A DNA stretch of 64,000 nucleotides from Promicromonospora sukumoe (GTDB taxonomy: Bacteria; Actinomycetota; Actinomycetes; Actinomycetales; Cellulomonadaceae), in assembly GCF_014137995.1 (NCBI RefSeq), contig NZ_JACGWV010000001.1, positions 2,976,001 to 3,040,000 of the forward strand, written 5' to 3'. Positions 16,872 through 24,524 of this stretch are shown here, piece after piece. Below the pieces are notes generated by a model that searched no databases, had not been told where the DNA came from, and saw nothing but the letters and a program-made list of their open reading frames with translations. A program made the position numbers and the translations under genes. Position 1 is the stretch's first letter. Every line of letters begins with the position of its first letter.

Positions 16872-16925
16872 GAGACCTAAGTTTCTTCGCTTTGCGGGGC
16901 CGCAGAGCGAAGAAACTTAGGTCTC
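16872..16925. repeat. Long palindrome between convergent alaA and GNAT genes
   Basis: A 26-bp stem with one G-T pair (16872-16897 with 16900-16925), arm starting GAGACCTAAGTTTCTTCGCT, and further partial pairing outside. The TAA stop of the acetyltransferase gene (16917-16919) lies in the second arm. It is AT-richer than its surroundings. Likely a bidirectional terminator; the sequence is unrelated to the 1193/5712 element but the design (long stem containing a gene's stop codon) is the same. Confidence 0.9.
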
Positions 16926-17516
16926 GAGAGGGAGCGCGCCCCCGGCGTCCGACAGCCGGGCGTGGACGTGCATGTCGTGGTGCCCGTCCGCGTGCCGGGC
17001 GGCGCCCCGACGCGTCCCCTCCAGCGCGAACCCGGCCTTCTCCGCGACCCGGCACGACGCCGCGTTCAGCGTCGAGTGCTCCAGCTCCAGCCGCCGGAAC
17101 CCGGCCTCGAACGCCCAGGCGCTCGCCGCGACGACGGCCTGCGGCGCCACACCCCGGCCGCGCGCCGCCGGGACGGTCCAGTAGGCGATCTCGGCGATGC
17201 CGTCGAACAGGACGAGGTCCTTGAGCGCGAGCCGCCCCAGCAGGGACCCGTCGGCGGCGGCGACCGCCCACTCCAGACGACGCTCCTGCGCCCAGGCCCG
17301 CTGCCAGTTGACGATCATCCCGAGCGCCTCGTCCGGCGAGTCCACCCGGCGCACGTGCCAGCGCTGGATGTCCGGGTCGGCGTAGGCCTCCTGGAGCGCA
17401 AGTGCGTCCGTCTCCCGCCAGGGACGCATCGTCGCGCCGCCGGTCAGGGGCAGCGTGGGCTGCGCCAGCCTCGCCAGGGTGCCCGGGGTGATCGTGTACG
17501 GGGCGAGCTCAGCCAT
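16917..17516 (-). CDS. GNAT-family N-acetyltransferase
   Basis: Encodes 199 residues with a RimJ-type acetyltransferase domain: MRPWRETDALALQEAYADPD, LGRLALKDLVLFDGIAEIAYW, the acetyl-CoA loop VPAARGRGVAPQAV, and NAASCRVAEKAGFALEGTRRGA. Such proteins transfer acetyl groups to protein N-termini, ribosomal proteins or small amines; the substrate is unknown. ATG 17516 lies 6 nt after a TATCGT box (leaderless), better than an ATG ten codons upstream. The stop codon lies in a long palindrome shared with the convergent alaA end. Confidence 0.85.
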   Translation of the reverse strand: MAELAPYTITPGTLARLAQPTLPLTGGATMRPWRETDALALQEAYADPDIQRWHVRRVDSPDEALGMIVNWQRAWAQERRLEWAVAAADGSLLGRLALKDLVLFDGIAEIAYWTVPAARGRGVAPQAVVAASAWAFEAGFRRLELEHSTLNAASCRVAEKAGFALEGTRRGAARHADGHHDMHVHARLSDAGGALPLET

Positions 17517-17547
17517 GCCGACACGATAGGCACGCGCCGGCCGCACG

Positions 17548-18288
17548 TCACTCCACCTCGTACTGCCCGGTCTCGATGAAGTAGGCGCGGTCCTCGGGGG
17601 TGCCGTCCAGCGCAGCCACGGCGGCGGCCCGCAACGCGGCGCTGATCCCCGGGGTACCGATGATGACGAAGATCGCGAACGTGTTGTCCTCGTCCTGCGC
17701 GATCCAGCGACCGGTCTCCAGGAAGTACACCAGGGCCTCCGAGCTCCCGTCCCTCAGAGCAACGCCCGCCGCGTCCCGCACAGCCCGACCCGTCTCCGGA
17801 TCAGCGAGGATCACAAAGATCGCGAACCGGTTGTCCTCGTCCTGCGCGATCCATCGGCCGGTCTCCAGGAAGTACACCAGTGCCTCCGAGCTGCCGTCCC
17901 TCAGAGCCGCGCCCGCCGCGTCCCGCACAGCCCGACCTGTGTCCGGATCAGCGAGGATCACGAAGATCGCGAACCGGTTGTCCTCGTCCTGTGCGACCTG
18001 CCAGCCGGTCTCGAGGAAGTACGTCATGGCCTCGACGGTGCCGGTCTCCAGGGCCTCCAGCGCTTCGCGCCGCACGCCGACACCCACCTCGGGGTCGTCC
18101 AGGATGGCCTGGATCGTGGCCCGGAGCTCTTCCTCCGTCCCCGGGACCGGATCGTCGGCGACCTGCGTGATCGCGGCGGTCGCCACGGCCTGCCGGGGCT
18201 CTGCGGCGGCCGTCAGAGGTGCAAGGGTGAGCATCGATCCGGCGACGGTCGTCACGACCGCCAGCGACGTCATGCGAACAAGCCTCAC
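17548..18288 (-). CDS. Secreted ALF-repeat protein
   Basis: Encodes 246 residues: a signal peptide (MTSLAVVTTVAGSMLTLAPL, cut near AAA), an acidic spacer, then four tandem repeats of about 49 residues with the pattern ALxxGSxEALVYFLETG and DEDNRFAIFVILADP. The repeats resemble the ALF (Ala/Leu/Phe) short repeats found mainly in actinobacterial secreted proteins, whose role is unknown; they probably build a helical solenoid. Two middle repeats are nearly identical at DNA level (147-bp period, 17690-17990), which implies recent duplication or gene conversion. GTG 18288 is used because AGGAGG stands 6 nt upstream. No other domain is present. Confidence 0.75.
   Translation of the reverse strand: MRLVRMTSLAVVTTVAGSMLTLAPLTAAAEPRQAVATAAITQVADDPVPGTEEELRATIQAILDDPEVGVGVRREALEALETGTVEAMTYFLETGWQVAQDEDNRFAIFVILADPDTGRAVRDAAGAALRDGSSEALVYFLETGRWIAQDEDNRFAIFVILADPETGRAVRDAAGVALRDGSSEALVYFLETGRWIAQDEDNTFAIFVIIGTPGISAALRAAAVAALDGTPEDRAYFIETGQYEVE
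17690..17990 (-). repeat. 147-bp near-identical tandem repeats in the ALF-repeat gene
   Basis: The segment encoding residues AQDEDNRFAIFVILADP through LVYFLETGRWI recurs with a 147-bp (49-codon) period, with only a few base changes between copies. Copy number could vary between strains. Confidence 0.9.
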
Positions 18289-18391
18289 GTGAGCCTCCTC
18301 TTCGTCGGCGCCCGGCGACCGGGATGGTGCGCGGCGCGCCGCACACCGAGCAACGTAACGTCCGCGCAGGTGAGCGGCCACGAAAGTCCGG

Positions 18392-19423
18392 TCACGGGGT
18401 GGCGTGGACGTCGCCGGTGCGGGCGACGGCGCGCAGGTGCGCGCGGGCCTGGTGCACCACCGGGTTCTCCGTGGCGCGGGCGGCGAGCTCGACCAGCGCG
18501 ACCAGGTCGGCGGCGCGCGCCAGGTCCGTCGCCCGACGGCGTCCCACCGAGCCGGTCGCCCGGTTCGGGGCGATGCCGAAACCGGCGTCCGGTCCCTGAC
18601 CGGCGAACCAGCCGTCCAGGAGCCCCTCCACGTACGCCGGCTCCCGGTCGAAGCGCAGCAGGTTGCCGAGATCCGTGGCCGGATGGCCCGCGTGGGCGAA
18701 CTCCCAGTCGAGAACGCCGGTGACCTGGAGCGTTTCCGGGTCGACCAGCACGTTCTTCGGGTTCAGGTCGCTGTGCACCAGGCAGGCCGGAGCGCCCTCC
18801 AGGTCGACGACGGCGCGCTTCGCGACCTCCCGCAGACCGGTGACCTCGCCGTCGGACCAGCCGCTGGCGACCAGCCCCGCCGCGTGGGTGTCGACCCAGT
18901 CGGGCAGCCGGAGGTCGAACGGCTCGATCCGCAGGGCGGCGTCGGCGAACAGCCCGCTCCGGGGCAGCGGCGTCGCGGCGAGCGTCCCCGCGACCCGGCC
19001 GAGCGAGCGTCCCAGCGACCGCAGGCGCTCGTCGGCCTCGCGCCTGCGGTGGCGCCGGTCCGCGCGCCGACGGTCCTCGACCAGCCGCGCGAGGACCAGG
19101 CTGCCGAGCTCCCCCGGCAGCAGCTCCATGACGAGCAGGCCGGGCGAGCCGTCGTCGGCGTTGTGCACTTGGCGCACCGCCGGGACCGGCAGAGCGTCGC
19201 GGACCCGGCCGAGCAGCGCCGCCTGGATGCCCGCGGCGTCCGGGGCGTGCCGGGCGCCGGCGAAGTACCGGACCACCAGCGGCTCCCCCGCGTGCGCTCC
19301 GTCCGCGCCGTCCCCGCCCGCGGCCGGGGTCGCGAGGAACGTCTCGGCCGACCACCCGCCCGCCAGCGGCACCAGGAGGTAGCCGGGCAGGCGCGGCTCG
19401 ACGCGCGGGATCGGGGGCTGCAT
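18392..19423 (-). CDS. Aminoglycoside-phosphotransferase-family (kinase-like) protein
   Basis: Encodes 343 residues with an APH/choline-kinase fold: an N-lobe with LLVPLAGGWSAETFLA and VVRYF, a hinge LLVMELLPGELG, the catalytic loop CLVHSDLNPKNVLVD (HxDxxxxN) and the metal motif VTGVLDWEFAHAGHPATDLG. All kinase residues are present, so it is likely active on a small molecule rather than being a resistance gene. The start overlaps the stop of the radical SAM gene (TGATG), so both are made from the same, probably SOS-inducible, transcript. A basic RRADRRHRRREADER insert sits before the catalytic loop. Confidence 0.8.
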   Translation of the reverse strand: MQPPIPRVEPRLPGYLLVPLAGGWSAETFLATPAAGGDGADGAHAGEPLVVRYFAGARHAPDAAGIQAALLGRVRDALPVPAVRQVHNADDGSPGLLVMELLPGELGSLVLARLVEDRRRADRRHRRREADERLRSLGRSLGRVAGTLAATPLPRSGLFADAALRIEPFDLRLPDWVDTHAAGLVASGWSDGEVTGLREVAKRAVVDLEGAPACLVHSDLNPKNVLVDPETLQVTGVLDWEFAHAGHPATDLGNLLRFDREPAYVEGLLDGWFAGQGPDAGFGIAPNRATGSVGRRRATDLARAADLVALVELAARATENPVVHQARAHLRAVARTGDVHATP

Positions 19424-20544
19424 CAGAACAGGGTCTCGCTCCCGACCTCCGCGCCGATAGACGCCGCGCCGGCGCCGTCGGACCGCACGCCGGTGAACGC
19501 TCCGCGCGGGTAGTCGCCCTCGGCGTGTTGTTCGGTGTGCTGCTCGGCGGCCGCGCCCGTCCGGTGCATCGCGGCCCCGCCCAGCCCGCGCTCGCGGATC
19601 AGCGGGCGCACCCGCTCCCAGAGCCAGTCGCGGTAGCCCTTGTGCGCGTAGGCGCCGCGCGCGTAGACGCGGCCGTAGCCCTCCACGAGGTGCGGGTGGG
19701 ACCGCCCGAGCCAGCCGAGGTACCACTCGCGGGCGCCGGGCCGCAGGTGCAGCGGCAGCACGGTGACGCCGGTCGCACCCGCCTCGACCAGGTTGTCGAG
19801 CAGCCGTTCGAGGTGCGCGAGCGAGTCGGTCAGCCATGGCAGCACCGGGGCAACCATCACGCCGCACGGCAGTCCGGTCTCCCGGATGGCGCGGATCAGG
19901 TCTAGACGGGCCTTGGGCGTCGGGGTGCCGGGCTCGACGGCCTGCTGCAGCTCCTTGCCCGACGGCGTGTCGGCGAACGCGAGCGAGACGCCGAGGCCGA
20001 TGTCCACCTTCTGCGCCGCCTCGACGAGCAGCGGCAGATCGCGCCGCAGGAGCGTGCCCTTGGTCAGGATCGAGAACGGTGTGCCCGAGTCCGCGAGCGC
20101 CGAGATGATGCCGGGCATGAGCCGGTAGCGCCCCTCGGCCCGCTGGTAGGGGTCGGTGTTGGTGCCGAGCGCAACGGCCTCGTGACTCCAGGAGGGCTTG
20201 GCCAGCTCGGCGCGCAGCACCTGGTCGGCGTTGACCTTGACGACCACCTGGGAGTCGAAGTCGTGGCCGGCGTCGAGGTCGAGATATTCGTGAGTATTTC
20301 GGGCAAAGCAGTAATAACAGGCATGACTGCATCCGCGGTACGGGTTGACCGTCCAGCGGAACGGCATCTGCGAGGCGGCCGGGACCTTCGACAGGGCGCT
20401 CTTGGCGAGCACCTCGTGGAAGGTCACGCCCGCGAACTCGGGCGACCGGACGGTACGCAGCAGCCCGGCGTCGCGCAACCCGGGGAGCTCCAGCCCGGGC
20501 AGCGCGCCGTCGTCGTTCGAGATCGCCTGCCCTTGCCAACGCAT
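19423..20544 (-). CDS. Rv2578c-family radical SAM protein
   Basis: Encodes 373 residues: MRWQGQAI start, a radical SAM barrel with the 4Fe-4S motif CSHACYYC (CxxxCxxC, near residue 71), GTNTDPYQRAEG, FSILTKGTLLRRD, and a C-terminal REWYLGWLGRSHPHLVEGY helix. The family is conserved across actinobacteria and is part of the LexA regulon in M. tuberculosis; related SPL-like proteins suggest a DNA-repair or nucleic-acid role, not proved. The promoter overlaps a perfect LexA box and the ATG lies 6 nt after the -10 box. About 60 bases coding the cluster motif (20281-20340) are only about 47% G+C, far below the rest of the gene. Confidence 0.88.
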   Translation of the reverse strand: MRWQGQAISNDDGALPGLELPGLRDAGLLRTVRSPEFAGVTFHEVLAKSALSKVPAASQMPFRWTVNPYRGCSHACYYCFARNTHEYLDLDAGHDFDSQVVVKVNADQVLRAELAKPSWSHEAVALGTNTDPYQRAEGRYRLMPGIISALADSGTPFSILTKGTLLRRDLPLLVEAAQKVDIGLGVSLAFADTPSGKELQQAVEPGTPTPKARLDLIRAIRETGLPCGVMVAPVLPWLTDSLAHLERLLDNLVEAGATGVTVLPLHLRPGAREWYLGWLGRSHPHLVEGYGRVYARGAYAHKGYRDWLWERVRPLIRERGLGGAAMHRTGAAAEQHTEQHAEGDYPRGAFTGVRSDGAGAASIGAEVGSETLF

Positions 20545-20550
20545 GATCCG

Positions 20551-20579
20551 ATTCGAACACTCGTTCGATCAGTCGTCAA
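20551..20579 (-). promoter_or_regulatory. LexA-controlled promoter of the radical SAM gene
   Basis: On the minus strand TTGACG (complement of 20574-20579) and TCGAAT (complement of 20551-20556) are spaced by 17 nt. The palindrome TCGAAC-N4-GTTCGA (20553-20568) fills spacer and -10 box and is a perfect match to the actinobacterial SOS box. LexA bound there would block polymerase; the start codon follows 6 nt later. Confidence 0.85.
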
Positions 20580-20580
20580 G

Positions 20581-20589
20581 TTGTCCACA
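20581..20589 (+). promoter_or_regulatory. Perfect DnaA-box sequence (TTGTCCACA)
   Basis: Exact TTGTCCACA just upstream of the SOS promoter of the radical SAM gene. It is one of three identical 9-mers in the window, all intergenic. Confidence 0.45.
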
Positions 20590-20633
20590 GCGGCAGGCAC
20601 CGCATCCCTCGGCGTCACCGCACGCGCACGGTG

Positions 20634-21257
20634 TCAGGGCAGGGGCGCGTCGCACCTCGCCACGGAGACACCGTCAGCCGACACGACGGCCGTCATGCTC
20701 CACGTCCCGCGCTCCGACGCGGGTATCGCCCGCGGCGGCTCCACGGCGAGGGTGCCGGCGGCGGGGACCGTCTCGCGGACCGTCGGGTAGGCGGCCCCGG
20801 TGCCGTCGGTGACGGTCACCGCGACGGTCGATCCCGCGGGCGCCACGACCTCCAGGTGGTCCCGGGGGTCCGGCAGGCGCAGGCCGAGCACGTCGCGGTA
20901 CTGGTCGACCCAGCCGACGGTCACCCCGGCCGGGCAGACCAGCGGGACGTGCTCGGCCTTGACCGGGGAGAACGCGAGGACCGCGGTGGAACCGGCGAGT
21001 CCCGCGCCGAGCACGATCGCGGGCGCGACGAACCGGCGGCGCGCCCGACGCGGCGTGTGCAGCCGGTTGCTGTCCGCGGAGCCGGCGCCCCCGTCCGCCG
21101 TCCGGTGCAGGTGCCGGCGGTACGCCCGGGCCAGCCTCTCGGCGAGCCAACCGCGACGCCGTCTCACCAGCGCCTGGGGCGTACCGGTCACCCCGACGAG
21201 CGACCGCTCCCAGTGCTCGCCGAGCAGCTGGTCGCCGACGCGTCCCGAACCTGTCAT
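20634..21257 (-). CDS. Single-pass membrane protein of unknown function
   Basis: Encodes 207 residues: a cytosolic N-terminal part rich in Arg (RRRRGWLAERLARAYRRHLH), one membrane helix (about 78-96, FVAPAIVLGAGLAGSTAVLAF), and an extracytoplasmic domain of about 105 residues with two Cys (VCPAG and the terminal ARCDAPLP) and beta-rich sequence (EVVAPAGSTVAVTVTDGTG). The two Cys could form a disulfide. No family recognised. ATG 21257 has GAGGGGA upstream. It sits between hisS and the radical SAM gene, about where short unknown genes lie in related genomes. Confidence 0.6.
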   Translation of the reverse strand: MTGSGRVGDQLLGEHWERSLVGVTGTPQALVRRRRGWLAERLARAYRRHLHRTADGGAGSADSNRLHTPRRARRRFVAPAIVLGAGLAGSTAVLAFSPVKAEHVPLVCPAGVTVGWVDQYRDVLGLRLPDPRDHLEVVAPAGSTVAVTVTDGTGAAYPTVRETVPAAGTLAVEPPRAIPASERGTWSMTAVVSADGVSVARCDAPLP

Positions 21258-21402
21258 CGCCTGTCCCCTCGACCCGCCAGGGGCCGGGAACCGGCCTACG
21301 GCGTCGTTACGTACCGAGTCTCAACGACTCGACGCGAGGCTAGCCGAACGCGATCAGCGAACTTCGGGCAAACCGGACAACAAACTCCAGTTCACCCACG
21401 GC

Positions 21403-22773
21403 TCACCCGCGCGGCACGACGCGCGGCCAGCGGTCCTCGGCCGGCGGCGCCCACGACGCGGCATCGGCGTCCACCTGGTCGCCGGAACGGATGTCCTTGA
21501 CCTGGTCCGCGCCTACGACGCCGTCCTCGCCCGCGGAACCCGGGAACCAGACGAACGGGATGCCCCGGCGGTCGGCGTACTTGATCTGCTTGCCGAACCG
21601 GGCGGCGCTCGGCGCCACCTCCACCGGGATGTCCCGGGCACGCAGCGCCGCGGCGACCGTGTCGGACGTCGCGCGCTCCTCCTCGGACGACACCGCGACC
21701 AGCACGGCGGACGGCACCGACCGCGACGCCTGCACCAGGTCGGCGGACAGCAGCCGGGAGACCAGCCGCGAGACGCCGATCGACAGGCCGACACCCGGGT
21801 AGGTGTTCTTGCCGTCGGACGCGAGCGTGTCGTACCGGCCGCCGGAGCAGACCGAGCCGAGCTGCTCGTGCCCCACCAGCACCGTCTCGTACACGGAGCC
21901 CGTGTAGTAGTCGAGGCCGCGCGCGATCTTCAGGTCCGCCACGACCACACCCGGCGCACGCTGCGCCGCCGCGGCGATCAGCGCGCCCAGCTCGGCCAGG
22001 CCGGTCTCCAGGAGCTCCGTGACCGCGCCGTAGGACTCGGCCAGGGACCGCACCTCGTCGATCACGCCGACGTCGGACCCCGAGATCGACGCGAGCGCCA
22101 GGCAGGCCTTCGCCTGGTCGTCGGTGGCGCCGCACTCGGTCACGAGCAGCTCGGAGACCTTCTCCGGGCCGATCTTGTCCAGCTTGTCGATCTGGCGCAG
22201 CACGCCCTCGACGTCCTCCAGCCCGACGCCGCGGTAGAACCCCTCCGCGACCCGGCGGTTGTTCACCAGGATGCGGACCGGCGGCAGGCCGATCTCGTGC
22301 AGCGCGCCGAGCGCCTCCGCCATCACCAGCGGAGCCTCGACCTCGAAGTGGTACGGCAGCTCGCCTGCGCCGACGATGTCGATGTCGGCCTGGACGAACT
22401 CACGGAAGCGGCCGTCCTGCGGGCGCTCGCCGCGCCACACCTTCTGGATCTGGTAGCGGCGGAAGGGGAACGCGATGCGGCCGGCGTTCTCCAGCACGTA
22501 GCGGGCGAAGGGCACGGTCAGGTCGAAGTGGAGGCCGAGCTGCCTGTCAGGGATCTGGCTGTTCTCCTCCTGGAGGCGCGACAGCACGTAGACCTCCTTG
22601 GAGGTCTCCCCCTTGCGCAGGAGCTGGTCCAGCGGCTCGACGGCCCGCGTCTCGATCCCGGCGAACCCGTGCAGCTCGAAGGTGTGCCGCAGGGTGTCGA
22701 GGACGTGCTGCTCGACGATGCGACCGTCAGGGAGCCATTCGGGGAAACCGGAGAGAGGAGTGGGCTTTGCCAT
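21403..22773 (-). CDS. hisS: Histidyl-tRNA synthetase
   Basis: Encodes 456 residues with the class II HisRS pattern: motif 1 region around HFDLTVPFARYV, motif 2 FPFRRYQIQKVWRGERPQDGRFREFVQ, the two histidine motifs (LDYYTGSVYE and SVCSGGRYDTL), motif 3 GLSIGVSRL, and a C-terminal anticodon-binding domain (about 365-440). It charges tRNA-His in the cytosol. Length and motif set are those of the actinobacterial form. ATG 22773 has GAGG immediately upstream. Neighbouring MBL hydrolase and cyclophilin genes are in the order typical of the phylum. Confidence 0.97.
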   Translation of the reverse strand: MAKPTPLSGFPEWLPDGRIVEQHVLDTLRHTFELHGFAGIETRAVEPLDQLLRKGETSKEVYVLSRLQEENSQIPDRQLGLHFDLTVPFARYVLENAGRIAFPFRRYQIQKVWRGERPQDGRFREFVQADIDIVGAGELPYHFEVEAPLVMAEALGALHEIGLPPVRILVNNRRVAEGFYRGVGLEDVEGVLRQIDKLDKIGPEKVSELLVTECGATDDQAKACLALASISGSDVGVIDEVRSLAESYGAVTELLETGLAELGALIAAAAQRAPGVVVADLKIARGLDYYTGSVYETVLVGHEQLGSVCSGGRYDTLASDGKNTYPGVGLSIGVSRLVSRLLSADLVQASRSVPSAVLVAVSSEEERATSDTVAAALRARDIPVEVAPSAARFGKQIKYADRRGIPFVWFPGSAGEDGVVGADQVKDIRSGDQVDADAASWAPPAEDRWPRVVPRG

Positions 22774-22877
22774 GCCTCAGATCTTCCCACGAGCGGCGGG
22801 CCGTCAGCCCGGGTTTTCCACAGCCTGGTCGTCCAGCCGCGCGAGCACGTCGAGTGCGCCCGCCTTGACGTCCGCCC

Positions 22878-23540
22878 TCACCCGCGGCCCTGCGCGAGGA
22901 ACGGGTTCGCCCCCAGCTCGTGCCCCACGGTGGTGGTCGGGCCGTGCCCCGGGACGACGGCGAGCGCCGGGTCGAGCCCGCGGACGACGTCGCGCAGGGT
23001 CTCGCCCATCACCTGGTCCGAGCCGCCGGGCAGGTCGGTGCGGCCGATGGAGCCCGCGAAGAGGACGTCGCCGGTCAGGATCACGTCGTCGTCGAGGCGG
23101 TAGAGCGTGGACCCCTCGGTGTGGCCGGGCGCGTGCAGGGCGTGCAGCGTGACGTCGCCGAAGGTGAGCGTGGCGGACCCGCCGGGGGTCGTGAACGGCT
23201 CGATCACCTCGGGGGCCCGGTAGTCGTCGCGGTGCAGCCCGAGCGCGGACTCCAGCGCGGGGCTGAGCGTGCCGAACGGGTCGGCGAGCCGGTAGGCGTC
23301 GTCCTCGTGCAGCCGCATCGGTATGCCGTACCGGGCGCAGAGGGCCCCGGCGTCCCAGGTGTGGTCGGCGTGGCCGTGGGTGGCGAGGACGGCGTGCGGG
23401 GTCAGCCCGGCGTCGTCGACCAGCCGGCCGACGGCGTCCGCGACGCCCGCGCCGGCGTCCACGACGACGCAGTCGGTGCCCACGGACACGACGCAGCAGT
23501 TGGTGCCGAAGACCGGCGCGACCACGACTCGAAGCTCCAC
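22878..23540 (-). CDS. MBL-fold hydrolase (glyoxalase II-like)
   Basis: Encodes 220 residues of a metallo-beta-lactamase fold with the metal motif THGHADHTWD, a second-shell HAPGHTEGSTLY, ILTGDVLFAGSIGRTD and the closing VVPGHGPTTT. This is the Rv2581c-type protein located between hisS and ppiB in many actinobacteria; it probably hydrolyses a glutathione- or mycothiol-type thioester or related ester, substrate unproven. GTG 23540 lies 7 nt from a TAGCGT box, consistent with a leaderless message; a second in-frame GTG at 23549 is less likely. Confidence 0.88.
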   Translation of the reverse strand: MELRVVVAPVFGTNCCVVSVGTDCVVVDAGAGVADAVGRLVDDAGLTPHAVLATHGHADHTWDAGALCARYGIPMRLHEDDAYRLADPFGTLSPALESALGLHRDDYRAPEVIEPFTTPGGSATLTFGDVTLHALHAPGHTEGSTLYRLDDDVILTGDVLFAGSIGRTDLPGGSDQVMGETLRDVVRGLDPALAVVPGHGPTTTVGHELGANPFLAQGRG

Positions 23541-23744
23541 GAAACCCACGCTAACCGGTCCTGCCGGCCCTGTCGGACGCTTGTTCACCCCTCGCCGGAG
23601 CCGCTCAGACAGTATGACCTGGCATCCGATGCCTACACTGTCCCCGCACGGGGTGATTCGCCCCGGATCCATCAGGTGAATCGGTCCAGCGTGACCGCGC
23701 CCCGGGTCGGGGTGAGCACGAGAGAGCACGGAGAAGGGAACGCG

Positions 23745-24524
23745 GTGGCTTCCACCAAGCAGCGGCAGCGCGCGGAGCAGGCCAGGCAGGCCGACAAGCG
23801 GGCGCAGCGGCAGGCGGCCAAGCGCGCGCGCAAGCAGCGCCTGTGGTCCCTGGTCGCGCTGTTCACCGTGCTCGCGCTCGTCGGCGCCTTCGTGGTCGCC
23901 GCGCTGATCAACACCACCGAGCCCGATCCCGCGGCCGGCGCCGAGGGTGCCTGCCCGGCGGGTGTCGAGGAGGCGCGGGACACGTACGAGCTCGCCGACC
24001 CGTCAGTCGCCGAGGACCGCACCTGGACCGTCTCCCTGCAGGCCTGCTCGGGCGACACGAACGCCGACATCGAGCTCGAGCTGGATGGCGCGGCAGCGCC
24101 GCAGGCCGTCGCGAACTTCGTGACGCTCGCCCAGGGCGGCTACTTCGACGGGACCGGCTGCCACCGCCTCACGACGCAGGGCATCTTCGTGCTCCAGTGC
24201 GGCGACCCGACCTACACCGGCTCCGGCAGCCCGGGCTACGACTTCGGCCCGGTCGAGAACGCCCCGGCGGACGACGTCTACCCCGCGGGCACCGTCGCGA
24301 TGGCGCGGCGCGGCGACGACGCCAACTCCATGGGCTCCCAGTTCTTCCTCGTCTACGAGGATTCGACCATCCCCTCCGACACAGCCGGTGGGTACACGGT
24401 CTTCGGCACGATCACATCCGGCCTGGACTTTGTCCAAGCAGTCGCTGACGCGGGAGCGGCGGGCGGTGCACCTGACGGTGAGCCCGCCAACCCGGTCACC
24501 ATCGAAGGAGTTGAGACCCAGTGA
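23745..24524 (+). CDS. ppiB: Membrane-anchored cyclophilin-type peptidyl-prolyl isomerase
   Basis: Encodes 259 residues: a basic N-terminus (RQRAEQARQADKRAQRQAAKRARKQ, amphipathic), one membrane helix (about 38-60), then an external cyclophilin domain (about 90-250) with AVANFVTLAQGGYFDGTGCHRL, FVLQCGDPTYTGSG, and MARRGDDANSMGSQFFLVY. It catalyses proline isomerisation during folding of exported proteins. Some canonical residues of the drug-binding site differ, so cyclosporin sensitivity is uncertain. GTG 23745 has AAGGGA upstream. Its stop overlaps the start of the DUF349 gene by 4 nt (GTGA). Position matches Rv2582 of M. tuberculosis. Confidence 0.85.
   Translation: MASTKQRQRAEQARQADKRAQRQAAKRARKQRLWSLVALFTVLALVGAFVVAALINTTEPDPAAGAEGACPAGVEEARDTYELADPSVAEDRTWTVSLQACSGDTNADIELELDGAAAPQAVANFVTLAQGGYFDGTGCHRLTTQGIFVLQCGDPTYTGSGSPGYDFGPVENAPADDVYPAGTVAMARRGDDANSMGSQFFLVYEDSTIPSDTAGGYTVFGTITSGLDFVQAVADAGAAGGAPDGEPANPVTIEGVETQ

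Noticed and set aside
16872..16925. Third copy of the 1193/5712 palindrome
   Set aside because: The design is similar but the arm sequence is unrelated.
18392..19423. Aminoglycoside resistance gene
   Set aside because: It has the APH fold, but is coupled to a housekeeping-type SOS gene and the fold covers many small-molecule kinases; no evidence for drug modification.
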